64,000 nt of DNA from Streptomyces odontomachi (GCF_024435355.1 NZ_JAMJWG010000013.1:124001-188000), one strand, 5' to 3'. Shown: positions 1 through 8,365, counted from the first letter of the stretch. Notes: generated by a model not told the origin, from the letters alone. Numbers and translations: made by a program.

Positions 1-177
1 GCGCCGCACCGGCCCGCCGTCCGCCAGCAGCCCGGCCAGCGCCAGGGGCACGAAGGTCGTCTTGCCGGTCCCGGGCGGCGCGCACAACACCGCGGTGCCG
101 TGCCCCTCCAACGCCGCGTCGAGCGAAGGCTGGGCGGCAGCCACCGGCAACTGATCGAGAACGTCACGCCGTATCAC
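1..177 (-). CDS. hrpB: ATP-dependent RNA helicase, HrpB type (N-terminal fragment)
   Basis: Only the first 59 codons lie in the window; the gene runs off the left edge. The frame begins at a GTG (177-175) and contains a Walker A loop, APPGTGKTT, at about residues 29-37. It is followed by a hydrophobic stretch of the FVPLALAGLL type, as in DEAH-box helicases of the HrpB family. The preceding segment (DQLPVAAAQPSLDAAL) matches the usual HrpB lead-in, where PV..A...L.AAL precedes the P-loop. HrpB proteins are about 830 residues and are putative RNA helicases of uncertain cellular role. The GTG has no convincing Shine-Dalgarno sequence. The family assignment rests on the N-terminus alone. Confidence 0.72.
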   Translation of the reverse strand, partial: MIRRDVLDQLPVAAAQPSLDAALEGHGTAVLCAPPGTGKTTFVPLALAGLLADGGPVRR

Positions 178-391
178 GGGCCCCAGTCTTCCGGACCGCA
201 GGGAGCCGGTTCACGACGGTGCACGGGCCGGCGCGACGACACCGCTGCTCGGACCGAACGGAACACCCGGCTGCGCACCGCCTGACCCTGCGGCGCCGTA
301 TAGACCCACGGTTCGGGATCCGGCCGGCCTGCGCCCCGCAGCGGCCCGCCCCGAGCCGGCCCCGGCCGCCTCCGGAGGCGGCCAGAATGCG

Positions 392-1336
392 TCAGCCTTC
401 GCAGTCCTCGCACACGAATACGGCCGTCCCCGGGATCAGGTTCCCCCGCAGCGGCGACCAGCCGCCCCACTCCTGGCTGTTCCAGGCCGGCCACTCCGGT
501 TCCACCAGGTCGACCAGGCGGAAGCCGGCGGCGACCACGTCCCGTACCCGGTCGCCGAGCGTCCGGTGGTGCTCCACGTACACCGCGCGCCCCTGCTCGT
601 CCTGTTCCACATACGGCGTGCGGTCGAAGTACGACGCGGACACCGACAGGCCCTCGGGCCCCGGCTCGTCCGGGAACGCCCAGCGGATCGGATGGGTGAC
701 AGAGAAGACGAACCGTCCCCCCGGCCGCAGCACCCTCCGCACCTCCCGCAGCACCCGCACCGGATCAGCGACGAACGGCAGCGCCCCGTAGGCGGAACAC
801 GCCAGGTCGAAGCTGCCGTCCGCGAACGGCAGCGCCCCCGCATCCGCCTGCACCAGACGGACACCGGAACCTGCCGGGGCGCCCGCACCGGCGCCGGGGC
901 CGCCCGCAGCGCCCGTTCCCGCGCGCTCCGCGCCGGCGAGCCGCAGCGCGTGCTGGAGCTGCCGGAAGGAGAGGTCGAGGGCGACCGGGCGGGCGCCCTG
1001 CGCGGCCAGCCAGCGCGCGCACTGCGCCGCGCCCGCGCCCAGCTCCAGCACGCTCTTGCCACGGAGCGTTCCGGCCGGCCCCAGCAGCCGTGCCGCCGCC
1101 TCGTCGAGGCCCTCAGGGCCCCACACGAAACGGTCGTGACCCAGGAAGTCGCCGTGCTCGCGCTGGTAGTCATCGGCGTTCTGATCCCACCAACCGCGGT
1201 TGGCGCGGCTGCTCTCCGTCGCCGTGGCGACACGGCGCGTGGCCTCAGGCTCGAACGGCTCGAACGGCTCGAAAGCATCGCTCGCGCGATCTTGGGGCAC
1301 TTCGGTCACATCGCGCTCTTGGATGATGGGCTCCAT
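392..1336 (-). CDS. class I SAM-dependent methyltransferase
   Basis: A 314-residue cytosolic protein with a Rossmann-type methyltransferase fold. Motif I, VLELGAGAAQ, lies near residue 96 and is preceded by the LL.P.G...G....ELGAG pattern. Motif post-I (PVALDLS) and the LPFADGSFDLACSAYGALPF segment (acidic residue, then motif IV) follow in order. RFVFSVTHP is typical of motif VI in the Methyltransf_11 group. The substrate cannot be read from the sequence. The first 35 residues are a poorly conserved FEPFEPFEPE repeat, which may be a dispensable extension. A GGAG sequence lies seven bases before the ATG at 1336, supporting that start. The gene is divergent from rpsA and its 5' end lies in the same intergenic region. 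Confidence 0.85.
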   Translation of the reverse strand: MEPIIQERDVTEVPQDRASDAFEPFEPFEPEATRRVATATESSRANRGWWDQNADDYQREHGDFLGHDRFVWGPEGLDEAAARLLGPAGTLRGKSVLELGAGAAQCARWLAAQGARPVALDLSFRQLQHALRLAGAERAGTGAAGGPGAGAGAPAGSGVRLVQADAGALPFADGSFDLACSAYGALPFVADPVRVLREVRRVLRPGGRFVFSVTHPIRWAFPDEPGPEGLSVSASYFDRTPYVEQDEQGRAVYVEHHRTLGDRVRDVVAAGFRLVDLVEPEWPAWNSQEWGGWSPLRGNLIPGTAVFVCEDCEG

Positions 1337-1746
1337 CGTCGTATTCTCCGGTCGGACCCAGGCGGCCGTGCCCGTGGTGCGACGCGCCGGGGCCGGCGGC
1401 TGTTGTGTGCCCGTGCGGCAAGTGTGGCCTGAGGCAACGGGAAGTGTGCCGGGTATGCGGCGATCTGCCCCGGGTGTGCCTCTTCGTGCATTGACCCTGT
1501 CCGGCTGCCCCCGTATGCTACAAGTTGCGCTGCGGGCCTGCGCGCTTCAGACAGAGCAGGCTGCGCTCGCATCTGTTGTATGTCCCCTCGGTTGTCGAGG
1601 CGCATTCTGGTTCCTCCCGGTTCTTGGGCGACCCGGTGGGAGGTGGGAGCGCGTCTCCAGGCTGTCCGGCTTCTACAGAGCGAAAACGGCTCTCGGCGTA
1701 ATGCAGTACCTACGACTTCAATGTCCGTACCGGAGCCCTTTCCCAC
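1337..1746. other. intergenic region: long rpsA leader and divergent promoters
   Basis: A 410-bp gap between the divergent methyltransferase and rpsA. It holds a good housekeeping-type promoter facing rpsA (1491-1519), which leaves about 220 nt of untranslated leader. A small hairpin (AGAGC, seven-base loop, GCTCT) sits around 1676-1692. No small ORF with a ribosome-binding site was found. Confidence 0.5.
1491..1519 (+). promoter_or_regulatory. sigma-HrdB-like promoter for rpsA
   Basis: TTGACC (1491-1496), a 17-bp spacer and TATGCT (1514-1519) match the housekeeping consensus closely. Transcription would begin near 1526, about 220 nt before the rpsA ATG. Prediction only. Confidence 0.6.
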
Positions 1747-3240
1747 ATGACGAGCAGCACCGAGACCACCGCCACCACCCCGCAGGTAGCGGTCAACGAC
1801 ATCGGTAACGAGGATGCCTTCCTCGCCGCGATCGACGAGACGATCAAGTACTTCAACGACGGCGACATCGTCGACGGCGTCATCGTGAAGGTCGACCGGG
1901 ACGAGGTCCTGCTCGACATCGGTTACAAGACCGAGGGCGTGATTCCGTCCCGCGAGCTTTCGATCAAGCACGACGTCGACCCGAACGAGGTCGTGGCCGT
2001 CGGCGACGAGATCGAAGCCCTTGTCCTTCAGAAGGAGGACAAGGAAGGCCGCCTGATCCTTTCGAAGAAGCGTGCCCAGTACGAGCGTGCCTGGGGCACC
2101 ATCGAGAAGATCAAGGAAGAGGACGGGATCGTCACCGGTACCGTCATCGAGGTCGTCAAGGGTGGACTCATCCTCGACATCGGCCTCCGCGGCTTCCTGC
2201 CGGCCTCCCTCGTGGAGATGCGTCGTGTCCGCGACCTCCAGCCCTACGTGGGCAAGGAGCTCGAAGCCAAGATCATCGAGCTGGACAAGAACCGCAACAA
2301 CGTGGTCCTCTCCCGCCGTGCCTGGCTGGAGCAGACCCAGTCCGAGGTCCGCCAGACCTTCCTCACCACCTTGCAGAAGGGCCAGGTCCGCTCCGGCGTG
2401 GTCTCGTCCATCGTCAACTTCGGTGCCTTCGTGGACCTCGGTGGCGTGGACGGCCTGGTGCACGTCTCCGAGCTCTCCTGGAAGCACATCGACCACCCCT
2501 CCGAGGTCGTCGAGGTCGGCCAGGAGGTCACGGTCGAGGTCCTGGACGTCGACATGGACCGCGAGCGCGTCTCCCTGTCGCTGAAGGCGACCCAGGAAGA
2601 CCCGTGGCAGCAGTTCGCCCGTACCCACCAGATCGGGCAGGTCGTCCCCGGCAAGGTCACCAAGCTGGTGCCGTTCGGTGCGTTCGTCCGGGTGGACGAG
2701 GGCATCGAGGGTCTGGTCCACATCTCCGAGCTGGCCGAGCGCCACGTGGAGATCCCGGAGCAGGTCGTCCAGGTCAACGACGAGATCTTCGTCAAGGTCA
2801 TCGACATCGACCTGGAGCGCCGCCGCATCAGCCTCTCGCTGAAGCAGGCCAACGAGTCCTTCGGCGCCGACCCGTCCGCGGTCGAGTTCGACCCGACCCT
2901 GTACGGCATGGCCGCGTCCTACGACGACCAGGGCAACTACATCTACCCCGAGGGCTTCGACCCCGAGACCAACGACTGGCTCGAGGGGTACGAGAAGCAG
3001 CGCGAAGAGTGGGAGCACCAGTACGCCGAGGCGCAGCAGCGCTTCGAGCAGCACCAGGCGCAGGTCATCAAGTCGCGCGAGGCGGACGCCCAGGCGGCCG
3101 CCGAGGGCGGCGAGGCGGCCGCTCCGGCTCCCTCCGGTGGCGGCTCCTACTCCTCGGAGGCCCAGGACAACTCCGGCGCCCTGGCGTCGGACGAGGCCCT
3201 GGCCGCCCTCCGGGAGAAGCTGGCCGGCGGCCAGAGCTGA
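1747..3240 (+). CDS. rpsA: 30S ribosomal protein S1
   Basis: RpsA of the small ribosomal subunit binds mRNA near the decoding site and helps unfold and recruit messages. The 497-residue protein has four S1 (OB-fold) domains at roughly residues 38-107, 123-190, 208-278 and 295-364. Each shows the V.G.V....FGAFV.L motif and a VHISEL-type strand; domains three and four are the most canonical. Actinobacterial S1 has four repeats rather than the six of E. coli. The last 130 residues form an acidic, glutamine-rich, low-complexity tail (WEHQYAEAQQRFEQHQ). Codon bias is strong, as expected for a ribosomal protein. A modest CGGAG lies 11 bases before the ATG. The long leader may carry control. Confidence 0.97.
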   Translation: MTSSTETTATTPQVAVNDIGNEDAFLAAIDETIKYFNDGDIVDGVIVKVDRDEVLLDIGYKTEGVIPSRELSIKHDVDPNEVVAVGDEIEALVLQKEDKEGRLILSKKRAQYERAWGTIEKIKEEDGIVTGTVIEVVKGGLILDIGLRGFLPASLVEMRRVRDLQPYVGKELEAKIIELDKNRNNVVLSRRAWLEQTQSEVRQTFLTTLQKGQVRSGVVSSIVNFGAFVDLGGVDGLVHVSELSWKHIDHPSEVVEVGQEVTVEVLDVDMDRERVSLSLKATQEDPWQQFARTHQIGQVVPGKVTKLVPFGAFVRVDEGIEGLVHISELAERHVEIPEQVVQVNDEIFVKVIDIDLERRRISLSLKQANESFGADPSAVEFDPTLYGMAASYDDQGNYIYPEGFDPETNDWLEGYEKQREEWEHQYAEAQQRFEQHQAQVIKSREADAQAAAEGGEAAAPAPSGGGSYSSEAQDNSGALASDEALAALREKLAGGQS

Positions 3241-3243
3241 TCA

Positions 3244-3263
3244 TCACCCGCCCGGGCGGGTGA
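3244..3263 (+). terminator. terminator of rpsA
   Basis: A perfect 20-base palindrome (TCACCCGCCC followed by its reverse complement) starts three bases after the rpsA stop codon. It would fold into a very stable G+C stem. No T-run follows, as is usual in Streptomyces. Confidence 0.7.
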
Positions 3264-3351
3264 GCGAGGGTGCCGAGATGCGTCCGGCACCCCCGCTCCG
3301 CCCCGGGCGGCGGCTCGTCGCCGCGTAAGCCACGAACCCATGGCTTGGCAC

Positions 3352-3390
3352 CACCCGGGGCCCGTATCCACTGGATGCGGGCCCCGGGTG
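3352..3390. terminator. bidirectional terminator between rpsA and the beta-helix gene
   Basis: A 13-bp perfect stem (CACCCGGGGCCCG with its complement at 3378-3390), with a further ATCCA/TGGAT pairing inside the loop. It lies between convergent genes and can serve both strands. Together with the hairpin at 3244 it isolates rpsA. Confidence 0.75.
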
Positions 3391-3413
3391 TTCTTGTGTA
3401 CGGCCGAGGAAGG

Positions 3414-4382
3414 TCAGGGCGTGACGTCGACGTTCGTCAGGCCCTTGCCGCCGGTCACCGTGTTGCTGCTGTAGACCGTGGTGGGGCAGTCGCTGCTCTC
3501 GTTGGTGACATCGACGGCGAGCTGGTTCGAGCCGCCGGCGCCCGTCAGGTCCGAGGCATTGCCCTTGAAGACGGTGCCGCAGCCCCAGCCGTCCTGCTGG
3601 GTGTGCGTCTGGTAGCCGTCATTGCTGGTGTGCGTGCCCCTGTTGTTCTCGACGACGACGTCATTGCCCTTCACGTCGACCCAGGAGTCGTCGTAGTTGT
3701 TGCCGGTCAGGCCGCTGCCGTCGAACGTGTTGCCCGACACCACCGTGCCGGTCGTGCCCTCCTTGATGTCGATGTTCTCGCCGCCGACGTCCGGGCCGAT
3801 GGTGTTGTCGAGGATCTGGACGTTGTCGCTGACGTCGGAGCCGACGCCGCCGGCGCTGCCGACGTAGACACCCTCGCCCATGCCGCTGTCGTCGTTGCCG
3901 GTGTCGTAGATCGTCGAGTTCCGGATGATGCCGTCGCTGCTCGACTTGCGGAAGTGCACGCCCTCCATGTCGAGACCGTGCACCGTCACCGAGTCGATGA
4001 CGACGCCGCGCGCCGCGTCCATCACGATGCCTTTCTGGCCGCCCGTGATGGTGATCCCCTTGACCCGCCAGTACGACGCGCCGTTCAGATACAACCCGTA
4101 GCCACCGCCGGCGGTGAACACCACCTTGGAGGAGCCGGTGAGGGTGATCGGCTGGGCTGAGGTGCCCGCGACGGTGGTCTTGAAGTTGCCGGTGTAGGTT
4201 CCGTCGGCGAGCTGGATCGTGTCACCGGGGACCGCATCGCTGAGCGCCGTCTTGAGCTCTGCGGCCGTGCTGACCTCGATGGTCCCGGCCGCCCGGTCGG
4301 GCACGGCGGCGAGGGCGGCCGACGCGGCACCGACCACGGTGAGAGTGGCGAGCAGCGGGATGAGCAGCGTTCGGGTACGCAT
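3414..4382 (-). CDS. secreted right-handed beta-helix protein (pectate-lyase-like fold)
   Basis: A 322-residue exported protein. Residues 1-26 form a signal peptide (MRTRT, hydrophobic core, ASAALAA cleavage region). The mature part begins with IEVSTAAELKTALSDAVPGDTIQLADGTY, the cap segment of beta-helix enzymes. It is followed by regular coils rich in N, G, S and T (GIVMD, GVVIDSVTVHG, GVHFRKSSSDGIIRNSTIYDTG, NVQILDNTIG). This resembles chondroitinase-B/alginate lyase (PL6-like) and similar right-handed helices. The catalytic type cannot be assigned: no unambiguous K..R pair was recognised. The start at 4382 is chosen because GGAAGG lies nine bases upstream; an ATG at 4406 would overrun that site. 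A DasR/chitinase-type operator lies in its upstream region. Confidence 0.85.
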   Translation of the reverse strand: MRTRTLLIPLLATLTVVGAASAALAAVPDRAAGTIEVSTAAELKTALSDAVPGDTIQLADGTYTGNFKTTVAGTSAQPITLTGSSKVVFTAGGGYGLYLNGASYWRVKGITITGGQKGIVMDAARGVVIDSVTVHGLDMEGVHFRKSSSDGIIRNSTIYDTGNDDSGMGEGVYVGSAGGVGSDVSDNVQILDNTIGPDVGGENIDIKEGTTGTVVSGNTFDGSGLTGNNYDDSWVDVKGNDVVVENNRGTHTSNDGYQTHTQQDGWGCGTVFKGNASDLTGAGGSNQLAVDVTNESSDCPTTVYSSNTVTGGKGLTNVDVTP

Positions 4383-4539
4383 GGAGAAAGGCCTTCCCGT
4401 AGGCATCGATCGTGTCGACGGTCGAGGAACGGATGAGGAACGGATGAGGAACGGACGAGGGTGAGCAGGGACGATCTCATGGAGCGCCGGGAGGGGACCC
4501 GAAGATCGTTATGGGATGCTTTATCGTGATTTTTGTTCG

Positions 4540-4568
4540 CATATATGATCGATGAGCGCAAATGTGAA
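4540..4568 (-). promoter_or_regulatory. promoter candidate for the beta-helix gene
   Basis: On the minus strand, TTCACA (4568-4563), a 17-bp spacer and TATATG (4545-4540). It lies in the A+T-rich patch, about 158 bp before the start codon. Prediction only. Confidence 0.45.
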
Positions 4569-4612
4569 CGGTTGGTAGGTCGAGACGGTAAAGGGGTTGC
4601 ATGTTCGCGTCA

Positions 4613-4624
4613 AGGTCTGGACCA
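4613..4624 (-). promoter_or_regulatory. DasR/chitinase-type operator
   Basis: The minus strand reads TGGTCCAGACCT. From memory this equals the 12-bp direct-repeat element of Streptomyces chitinase promoters. It is also one base away from the core of the DasR responsive element (GGTCTAGACCAG, here GGTCTGGACCAG on the plus strand). Only one copy is present. It lies about 45 bp upstream of the promoter candidate for the secreted protein and 85 bp before the PAC2 gene. Confidence 0.5.
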
Positions 4625-4708
4625 GATCCTGGGTGACCGGTTGCGTGAAGAGGGAATGATCCGGGCTGTGCGGCACGTTCTTCAGGGCGGATGTGAGGAG
4701 GAGCAGTC

Positions 4709-5647
4709 GTGCTTGATCCGCAGGGTTTGTACGAGTGGGATCCGAAGGGCCTGGCCGTCGTCGACATGGCCCTGGCCCAGGAGTCGACAGGCCTGGTCAT
4801 GCTGTACCACTTCGACGGCTACATCGACGCGGGGGACACGGGAGAGCAGATCGTCGAAGGACTCCTTGACACGCTGCCCCAGCAGACGGTGGCCCGGTTC
4901 GACCACGACCGGCTCGTGGACTACCGCGCACGCCGGCCGATGCTGACCTTCCGTCAGAGCAGCTGGACCGACTACGAAGTCCCCTCCCTTGAGGTGCGGG
5001 TCGTCCAGGACGCCACCGGTGCGCCGTTCCTGCTGCTCTCGGGGCCCGAGCCCGATGTGGAGTGGGAACGCTTCACGGCCGCCGTGCAGGAGATCGTGGA
5101 CCGGCTCGGTGTACGCCTGTCGGTGAGCTTCCACGGCATCCCCATGGGGGTCCCGCACACCCGCCCCGTCGGCCTCACCCCGCACGGCAACCGCCGGGAG
5201 CTCGTCCCCGGCCACCGCAGCCCCTTCGAGGAGGCGCAGGTGCCCGGCAGTGCCGAGGGCCTCATCGAGTACCGCCTCTCCGAGGCCGGCCACGACGTAC
5301 TCGGCGTCGCCGCCCATGTGCCGCACTACGTGGCGCGCTCGGCCTACCCCGATGCCGCGCTGACCGTCCTGGAGGCCATCACCGCCGCGACCGGCCTGGT
5401 GCTGCCCGGCGTTGCGCACACCCTGCGCACCGATGCGCACCGCGTCCAGACCGAGATCGACCGGCAGGTCCAGGAGGGCGACGAGGACCTGGTCACCCTC
5501 GTGCAGGGGCTTGAGCACCAGTACGACGCCGCCGCAGGCGCCGAAGCCCGCGGCAACATGCTCGCCGAGCCCGTCGACATCCCCTCCGCAGATGAGATCG
5601 GGCAGCAGTTCGAGCGCTTCCTGGCGGAGCGCGAAGGGGACAACTGA
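4709..5647 (+). CDS. PAC2 family protein
   Basis: A 312-residue cytosolic protein of the PAC2 (proteasome assembly chaperone-like) family. Diagnostic segments are the N-terminal LVMLYHFDGYIDAGDTGEQIVE strand-helix unit and the FLLLSGPEPDVEWERF strand. They are followed by SFHGIPMGVPHTRPVGLTPHG and by HVPHYVARSAYPDAALTVLEAI. In actinomycetes the family is suspected to assist the proteasome, but no function is proven, and no proteasome gene is in this window. The GTG start follows GAGGAG at good spacing. The acidic C-terminal 50 residues are probably helical. The gene starts a run of plus-strand genes leading to coaE. Confidence 0.88.
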   Translation: MLDPQGLYEWDPKGLAVVDMALAQESTGLVMLYHFDGYIDAGDTGEQIVEGLLDTLPQQTVARFDHDRLVDYRARRPMLTFRQSSWTDYEVPSLEVRVVQDATGAPFLLLSGPEPDVEWERFTAAVQEIVDRLGVRLSVSFHGIPMGVPHTRPVGLTPHGNRRELVPGHRSPFEEAQVPGSAEGLIEYRLSEAGHDVLGVAAHVPHYVARSAYPDAALTVLEAITAATGLVLPGVAHTLRTDAHRVQTEIDRQVQEGDEDLVTLVQGLEHQYDAAAGAEARGNMLAEPVDIPSADEIGQQFERFLAEREGDN

Positions 5648-5757
5648 TCGGATACGCTGCCCGCCGTGCTCCGGTGGGTCCGGCCGGCAGGGTCGGAAGC
5701 GGTACCGGAACCGGGAAGCACCCCCGCGAGCGGGGGCGATGAGGTGGAGGCGCGGTC

Positions 5758-6381
5758 ATGCTGTCCGTGGGGCTGACCGGCGGCATCGGCGCCGGCAAGA
5801 GCGAGGTGGCGCGACTGCTCGTGGAGCACGGCGCGGTGCTGGTGGACTCCGACGCGATCGCACGGGAGGTCGTGCAGCCCGGCACCCCGGGACTCGCGGC
5901 GATCGTGGAGACCTTCGGCACAGGTGTGCTCGCCGAGGACGGCTCCCTGGACCGCCCCCGGCTGGGCTCGATCGTCTTCGCCGACCCCGGCCGGCGGGCC
6001 GCGCTCAACGCGATCGTGCACCCGCTCGTGCGCGAGCGGTCCGCGGAGCTGGCCGCGGCGGCACCGCCCGACGCCGTCGTCGTCCATGACGTGCCGCTGC
6101 TCACCGAGAACGGGCTCGCTCCGCTGTACGACCTGGTGCTCGTCGTCGACGTGCCGCCCGCGACCCAGCTGGACCGGCTGGTGCGGCTGCGCGGCATGAC
6201 CGACGAGGACGCCCGCGCCCGCATGGCCGCACAGGCCACCCGCGACGAACGACGCGCCGTCGCCGACATCCTGATCGACAACGACGTCCCGCTGGAGCGG
6301 TTGCAGCGCACCGTGAGTGACATCTGGGCGGAGCTGCGACAGCGGGCGCGTGCAAGCGTGCGGGGAGGCGCGCAGGCATGA
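5758..6381 (+). CDS. coaE: dephospho-CoA kinase
   Basis: CoaE phosphorylates the 3'-hydroxyl of dephospho-CoA, the last step of coenzyme A synthesis, in the cytosol. The 207-residue protein begins with SVGLTGGIGAGKSEVARLL, a P-loop at residues 8-15. The DSDAIAREVVQPG segment, characteristic of the family, follows near residue 33. HPLVRERS and VHDVPLLTENGL (the CoA-binding/lid region) come next, then R-rich segments including DEDARARMAAQ. The length is normal for bacterial CoaE. A small CCCCCGC-GA-GCGGGGG hairpin sits at 5721-5736 in the leader, and GAGGTGGAGG lies just before the ATG. Confidence 0.96.
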   Translation: MLSVGLTGGIGAGKSEVARLLVEHGAVLVDSDAIAREVVQPGTPGLAAIVETFGTGVLAEDGSLDRPRLGSIVFADPGRRAALNAIVHPLVRERSAELAAAAPPDAVVVHDVPLLTENGLAPLYDLVLVVDVPPATQLDRLVRLRGMTDEDARARMAAQATRDERRAVADILIDNDVPLERLQRTVSDIWAELRQRARASVRGGAQA

Positions 6382-6444
6382 GCCGCGTGGAATAGCGTCC
6401 GCGCGGTGCGGTGTTGAACGACACAGCGAGGGAAGGACTGAGCC

Positions 6445-6825
6445 GTGCCCGACAGCAGCGGATCCACCGGACGGACCCCCGAGACCGATGTCATCGACTT
6501 CCGCGCCGCCGAGCAACTGCTGGCCGCGCGCGACCCCCGGGGCGCGGTGAAGCTGCTCGACCCGGTGATCGCCGCACACCCCGAGAACACCGCGGCCCGC
6601 CTGCTGCGCGCCCGCGCGTTCTTCGCGGCCGCACAACTACGCTCCGCCGAGCTTGAATTCGGCGTCGTCCTGGAACGTGAACCGGACAACGCCTTCGCAC
6701 ACTTCGCGCTGGCCCGCACCTACGAGCGCGCCGGCCGCCCCGAGCAGGCGCTGCGCCATTTCAGACTGGCGGCCGCCCTCGACCCGCGGCCGCAGTACGT
6801 GCAGGCGGCACGCTTCGACACCTGA
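6445..6825 (+). CDS. tetratricopeptide-repeat protein
   Basis: A 126-residue protein made almost entirely of TPR helices. One repeat covers about residues 25-58 (A...L...P..A..LL). The next covers 59-92 (LRSAELEFGVVLEREPDN) and the last about 93-125 (AFAHFALARTYERAGRPEQALRHFRLAAALDP), with canonical W/L-G-Y-A-F-A-P positions. It is probably a small protein-interaction module with an unknown partner. It starts at GTG, with GGAAGG upstream, 63 bases after coaE, so the two may be co-transcribed. No catalytic motif is present. Confidence 0.85.
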   Translation: MPDSSGSTGRTPETDVIDFRAAEQLLAARDPRGAVKLLDPVIAAHPENTAARLLRARAFFAAAQLRSAELEFGVVLEREPDNAFAHFALARTYERAGRPEQALRHFRLAAALDPRPQYVQAARFDT

Positions 6826-6853
6826 TCCCATACAGGGCGCACCGTGTGCCCGG

Positions 6854-7114
6854 TCAGCGGCTCGACGGCGGCTGGTAGGGCGGGACGTCCGGGCCCGGCT
6901 GGAAGTGCGGCCCCTGGCGGATGTGCCGCACGATCATCACCAGATCCACGACGACGATCAGCCAGAGCACCGCGCACGCGGTGGCCCACTCCGCACGCCC
7001 GGTCAGCGCGAACGCCACGGTGCCGCCGGTGGTCCAGATCAGGCCCCAGATGCTCAGCCAGAAGCGCATCCGCAGCGGGCTGCGCGCGGTCATCGGCTCA
7101 CTGCCCGTCCGCAT
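6854..7114 (-). CDS. small membrane protein, DUF6343-type
   Basis: An 86-residue protein with two hydrophobic helices (about residues 18-38, LSIWGLIWTTGGTVAFAL; and about 42-62, ATACAVLWLIVVVDLVMIV). A conserved cytoplasmic tail follows, RHIRQGPHFQPGPDVPPYQP. The tail is what I recognise of the Streptomyces DUF6343 family; its function is unknown. GAGGAGG lies nine bases before the ATG at 7114, though in-frame GTG codons at 7117 and 7123 are possible alternatives. It converges with the TPR gene, with 28 bases between the stops. Confidence 0.75.
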   Translation of the reverse strand: MRTGSEPMTARSPLRMRFWLSIWGLIWTTGGTVAFALTGRAEWATACAVLWLIVVVDLVMIVRHIRQGPHFQPGPDVPPYQPPSSR

Positions 7115-7429
7115 CACGATCACCCTCCTCACGCCACTCCACCACCCAGGAGCGCGGTACCGCCCCGCCCCGTCACGTCGAAAGTGGCCCTGCCACCACG
7201 CGGAACGCGATGGTGCACGACCGTTCCGGCCTGCGTTCTCCTGCTCCCTTCGTTCCAGTGTGCGGCGCCGGCGCCGAGAGCGGAAACGGCGGACTCGCCG
7301 GGAGGAACCGTGGACGGGGGCCGGCCGTTGAAAGGGGTGGTGAGGTCGCAGCGACGCGACGCGACGAGCGTGCGGCGGCCGGGCAGGGCTTTGTCCAGCA
7401 AGGCCTACGAACAGGGGGCGGTCGGCGTC
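7115..7429. other. divergent intergenic region without recognised genes
   Basis: A 315-bp gap between the DUF6343 gene and the methyltransferase. It contains the short repeat GACGCGACGCGACGAGCG around 7352-7370. No reliable promoter pair or hairpin was found. Confidence 0.4.
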
Positions 7430-8122
7430 ATGAGCAGCGTCACGCGTAAGGGGTACAAGGGCACGGGACCCGGTGCGATCACGCCGGACGGCTGTGCGGT
7501 GGAGCTGTACGCGCGGCTGTCCGCCGGCAGCGAGCCGGACGTCATCGCCGGTGCCGTGCCGGCCGGCGCCCGCATCCTGGAGCTCGGCAGCGGAGTAGGG
7601 CGGGTCACGCATCCCCTGGTCGAGCGGGGCTTCACGGTGACCGCGGTGGACGAATCCGCCGAGATGCTGGAGCACGTCCGCGGTGCGCGCACGGTCCTCT
7701 CACCCATCGAGAGGCTGGACCTGGGCGAGACGTTCGACGTGGTCATGCTCGGCTCGTTCCTGGTGCATGCCGGAGACCCCGACGTGCGCCGCGGCCTGCT
7801 CGCCACCTGCCGCCGCCACGTCGCCGCCGACGGCTGCGTACTCATCCAGCGCGAGGGCGCCGGCTGGCACACCGACCTGCCGCGCGAGCGGGTCGACCCG
7901 AGTGGATACACCGCGCGGATCGTCTCCGCGACACCGGCCGGCGACGGGGTGAACTCCGTGCTGGCCGAGTACCTGTTCCCCGACGTCACCTGGACCCAGA
8001 CGTTCCTCTCCCGCCCGCTGACCGACGCCGCCTTCGACGAGGCGCTGGCGGAGGCCGGACTGAAGGTCGACCGGTACCTGACGGACGACCGGACATGGGT
8101 ACGGGCCGTGGCGGCCGCCTGA
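7430..8122 (+). CDS. class I SAM-dependent methyltransferase
   Basis: A 230-residue methyltransferase. Motif I is RILELGSGVGRVTHPL at about residues 46-61, motif II is VTAVDESAEML, and motif IV is FDVVMLGSFLVH. A VLIQREGAGWH segment follows. The substrate is unknown. The reading frame stays open upstream, but the ATG at 7430 (MSSVTRKGYKG) gives a normal-sized protein and has AGGGGG twelve bases upstream. The upstream part lacks conserved features and overlaps the genes before it. The gene stands alone, followed by a 243-base gap before the DoxX gene. Confidence 0.83.
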   Translation: MSSVTRKGYKGTGPGAITPDGCAVELYARLSAGSEPDVIAGAVPAGARILELGSGVGRVTHPLVERGFTVTAVDESAEMLEHVRGARTVLSPIERLDLGETFDVVMLGSFLVHAGDPDVRRGLLATCRRHVAADGCVLIQREGAGWHTDLPRERVDPSGYTARIVSATPAGDGVNSVLAEYLFPDVTWTQTFLSRPLTDAAFDEALAEAGLKVDRYLTDDRTWVRAVAAA

Positions 8123-8365
8123 CACCCGGCAGGGTCCCCCGGCGGCGGCAGCCGCGTGGCGAACGGGCCGGTGAGAAAAGTGCGCGGACAGCGATGAGTT
8201 GCGGCGAGCGGGCCGGTCTGTATCCGTGAAAGCCGACGGGACTCCCGGCCGCTTCGGCGGACCTCCGGGGGACGGGCGCTCCGTGCCGTGGGCTTTCGCA
8301 CCACAGCCGCGGGTGATCGATGCCCGCGGCGCCCGTGACGTCCCCACCGCACCGAGGAGACCACC

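Larger units (their letters stand above)
4383..4708. other. divergent intergenic region, unusually A+T-rich
   Basis: A 326-bp region between the secreted beta-helix gene and the PAC2 gene. Positions about 4505-4570 are markedly A+T-rich against a 70% G+C background and hold a minus-strand promoter candidate (4540-4568). A GlcNAc/chitinase-type operator lies at 4613-4624. Confidence 0.5.

Noticed and set aside
1306..3054. Long minus-strand open frame across rpsA
   Set aside because: A mirror of the strongly biased rpsA codons; no start signal and no family resemblance.
3414..4382. Assignment of the beta-helix protein as a pectate lyase
   Set aside because: The catalytic Arg/Lys motifs of known pectate lyases could not be located with confidence.
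6653..7429. N-terminal extension of the methyltransferase to 489 residues
   Set aside because: The extension overlaps the TPR and DUF6343 genes, is Pro/Arg-rich and lacks conserved content.
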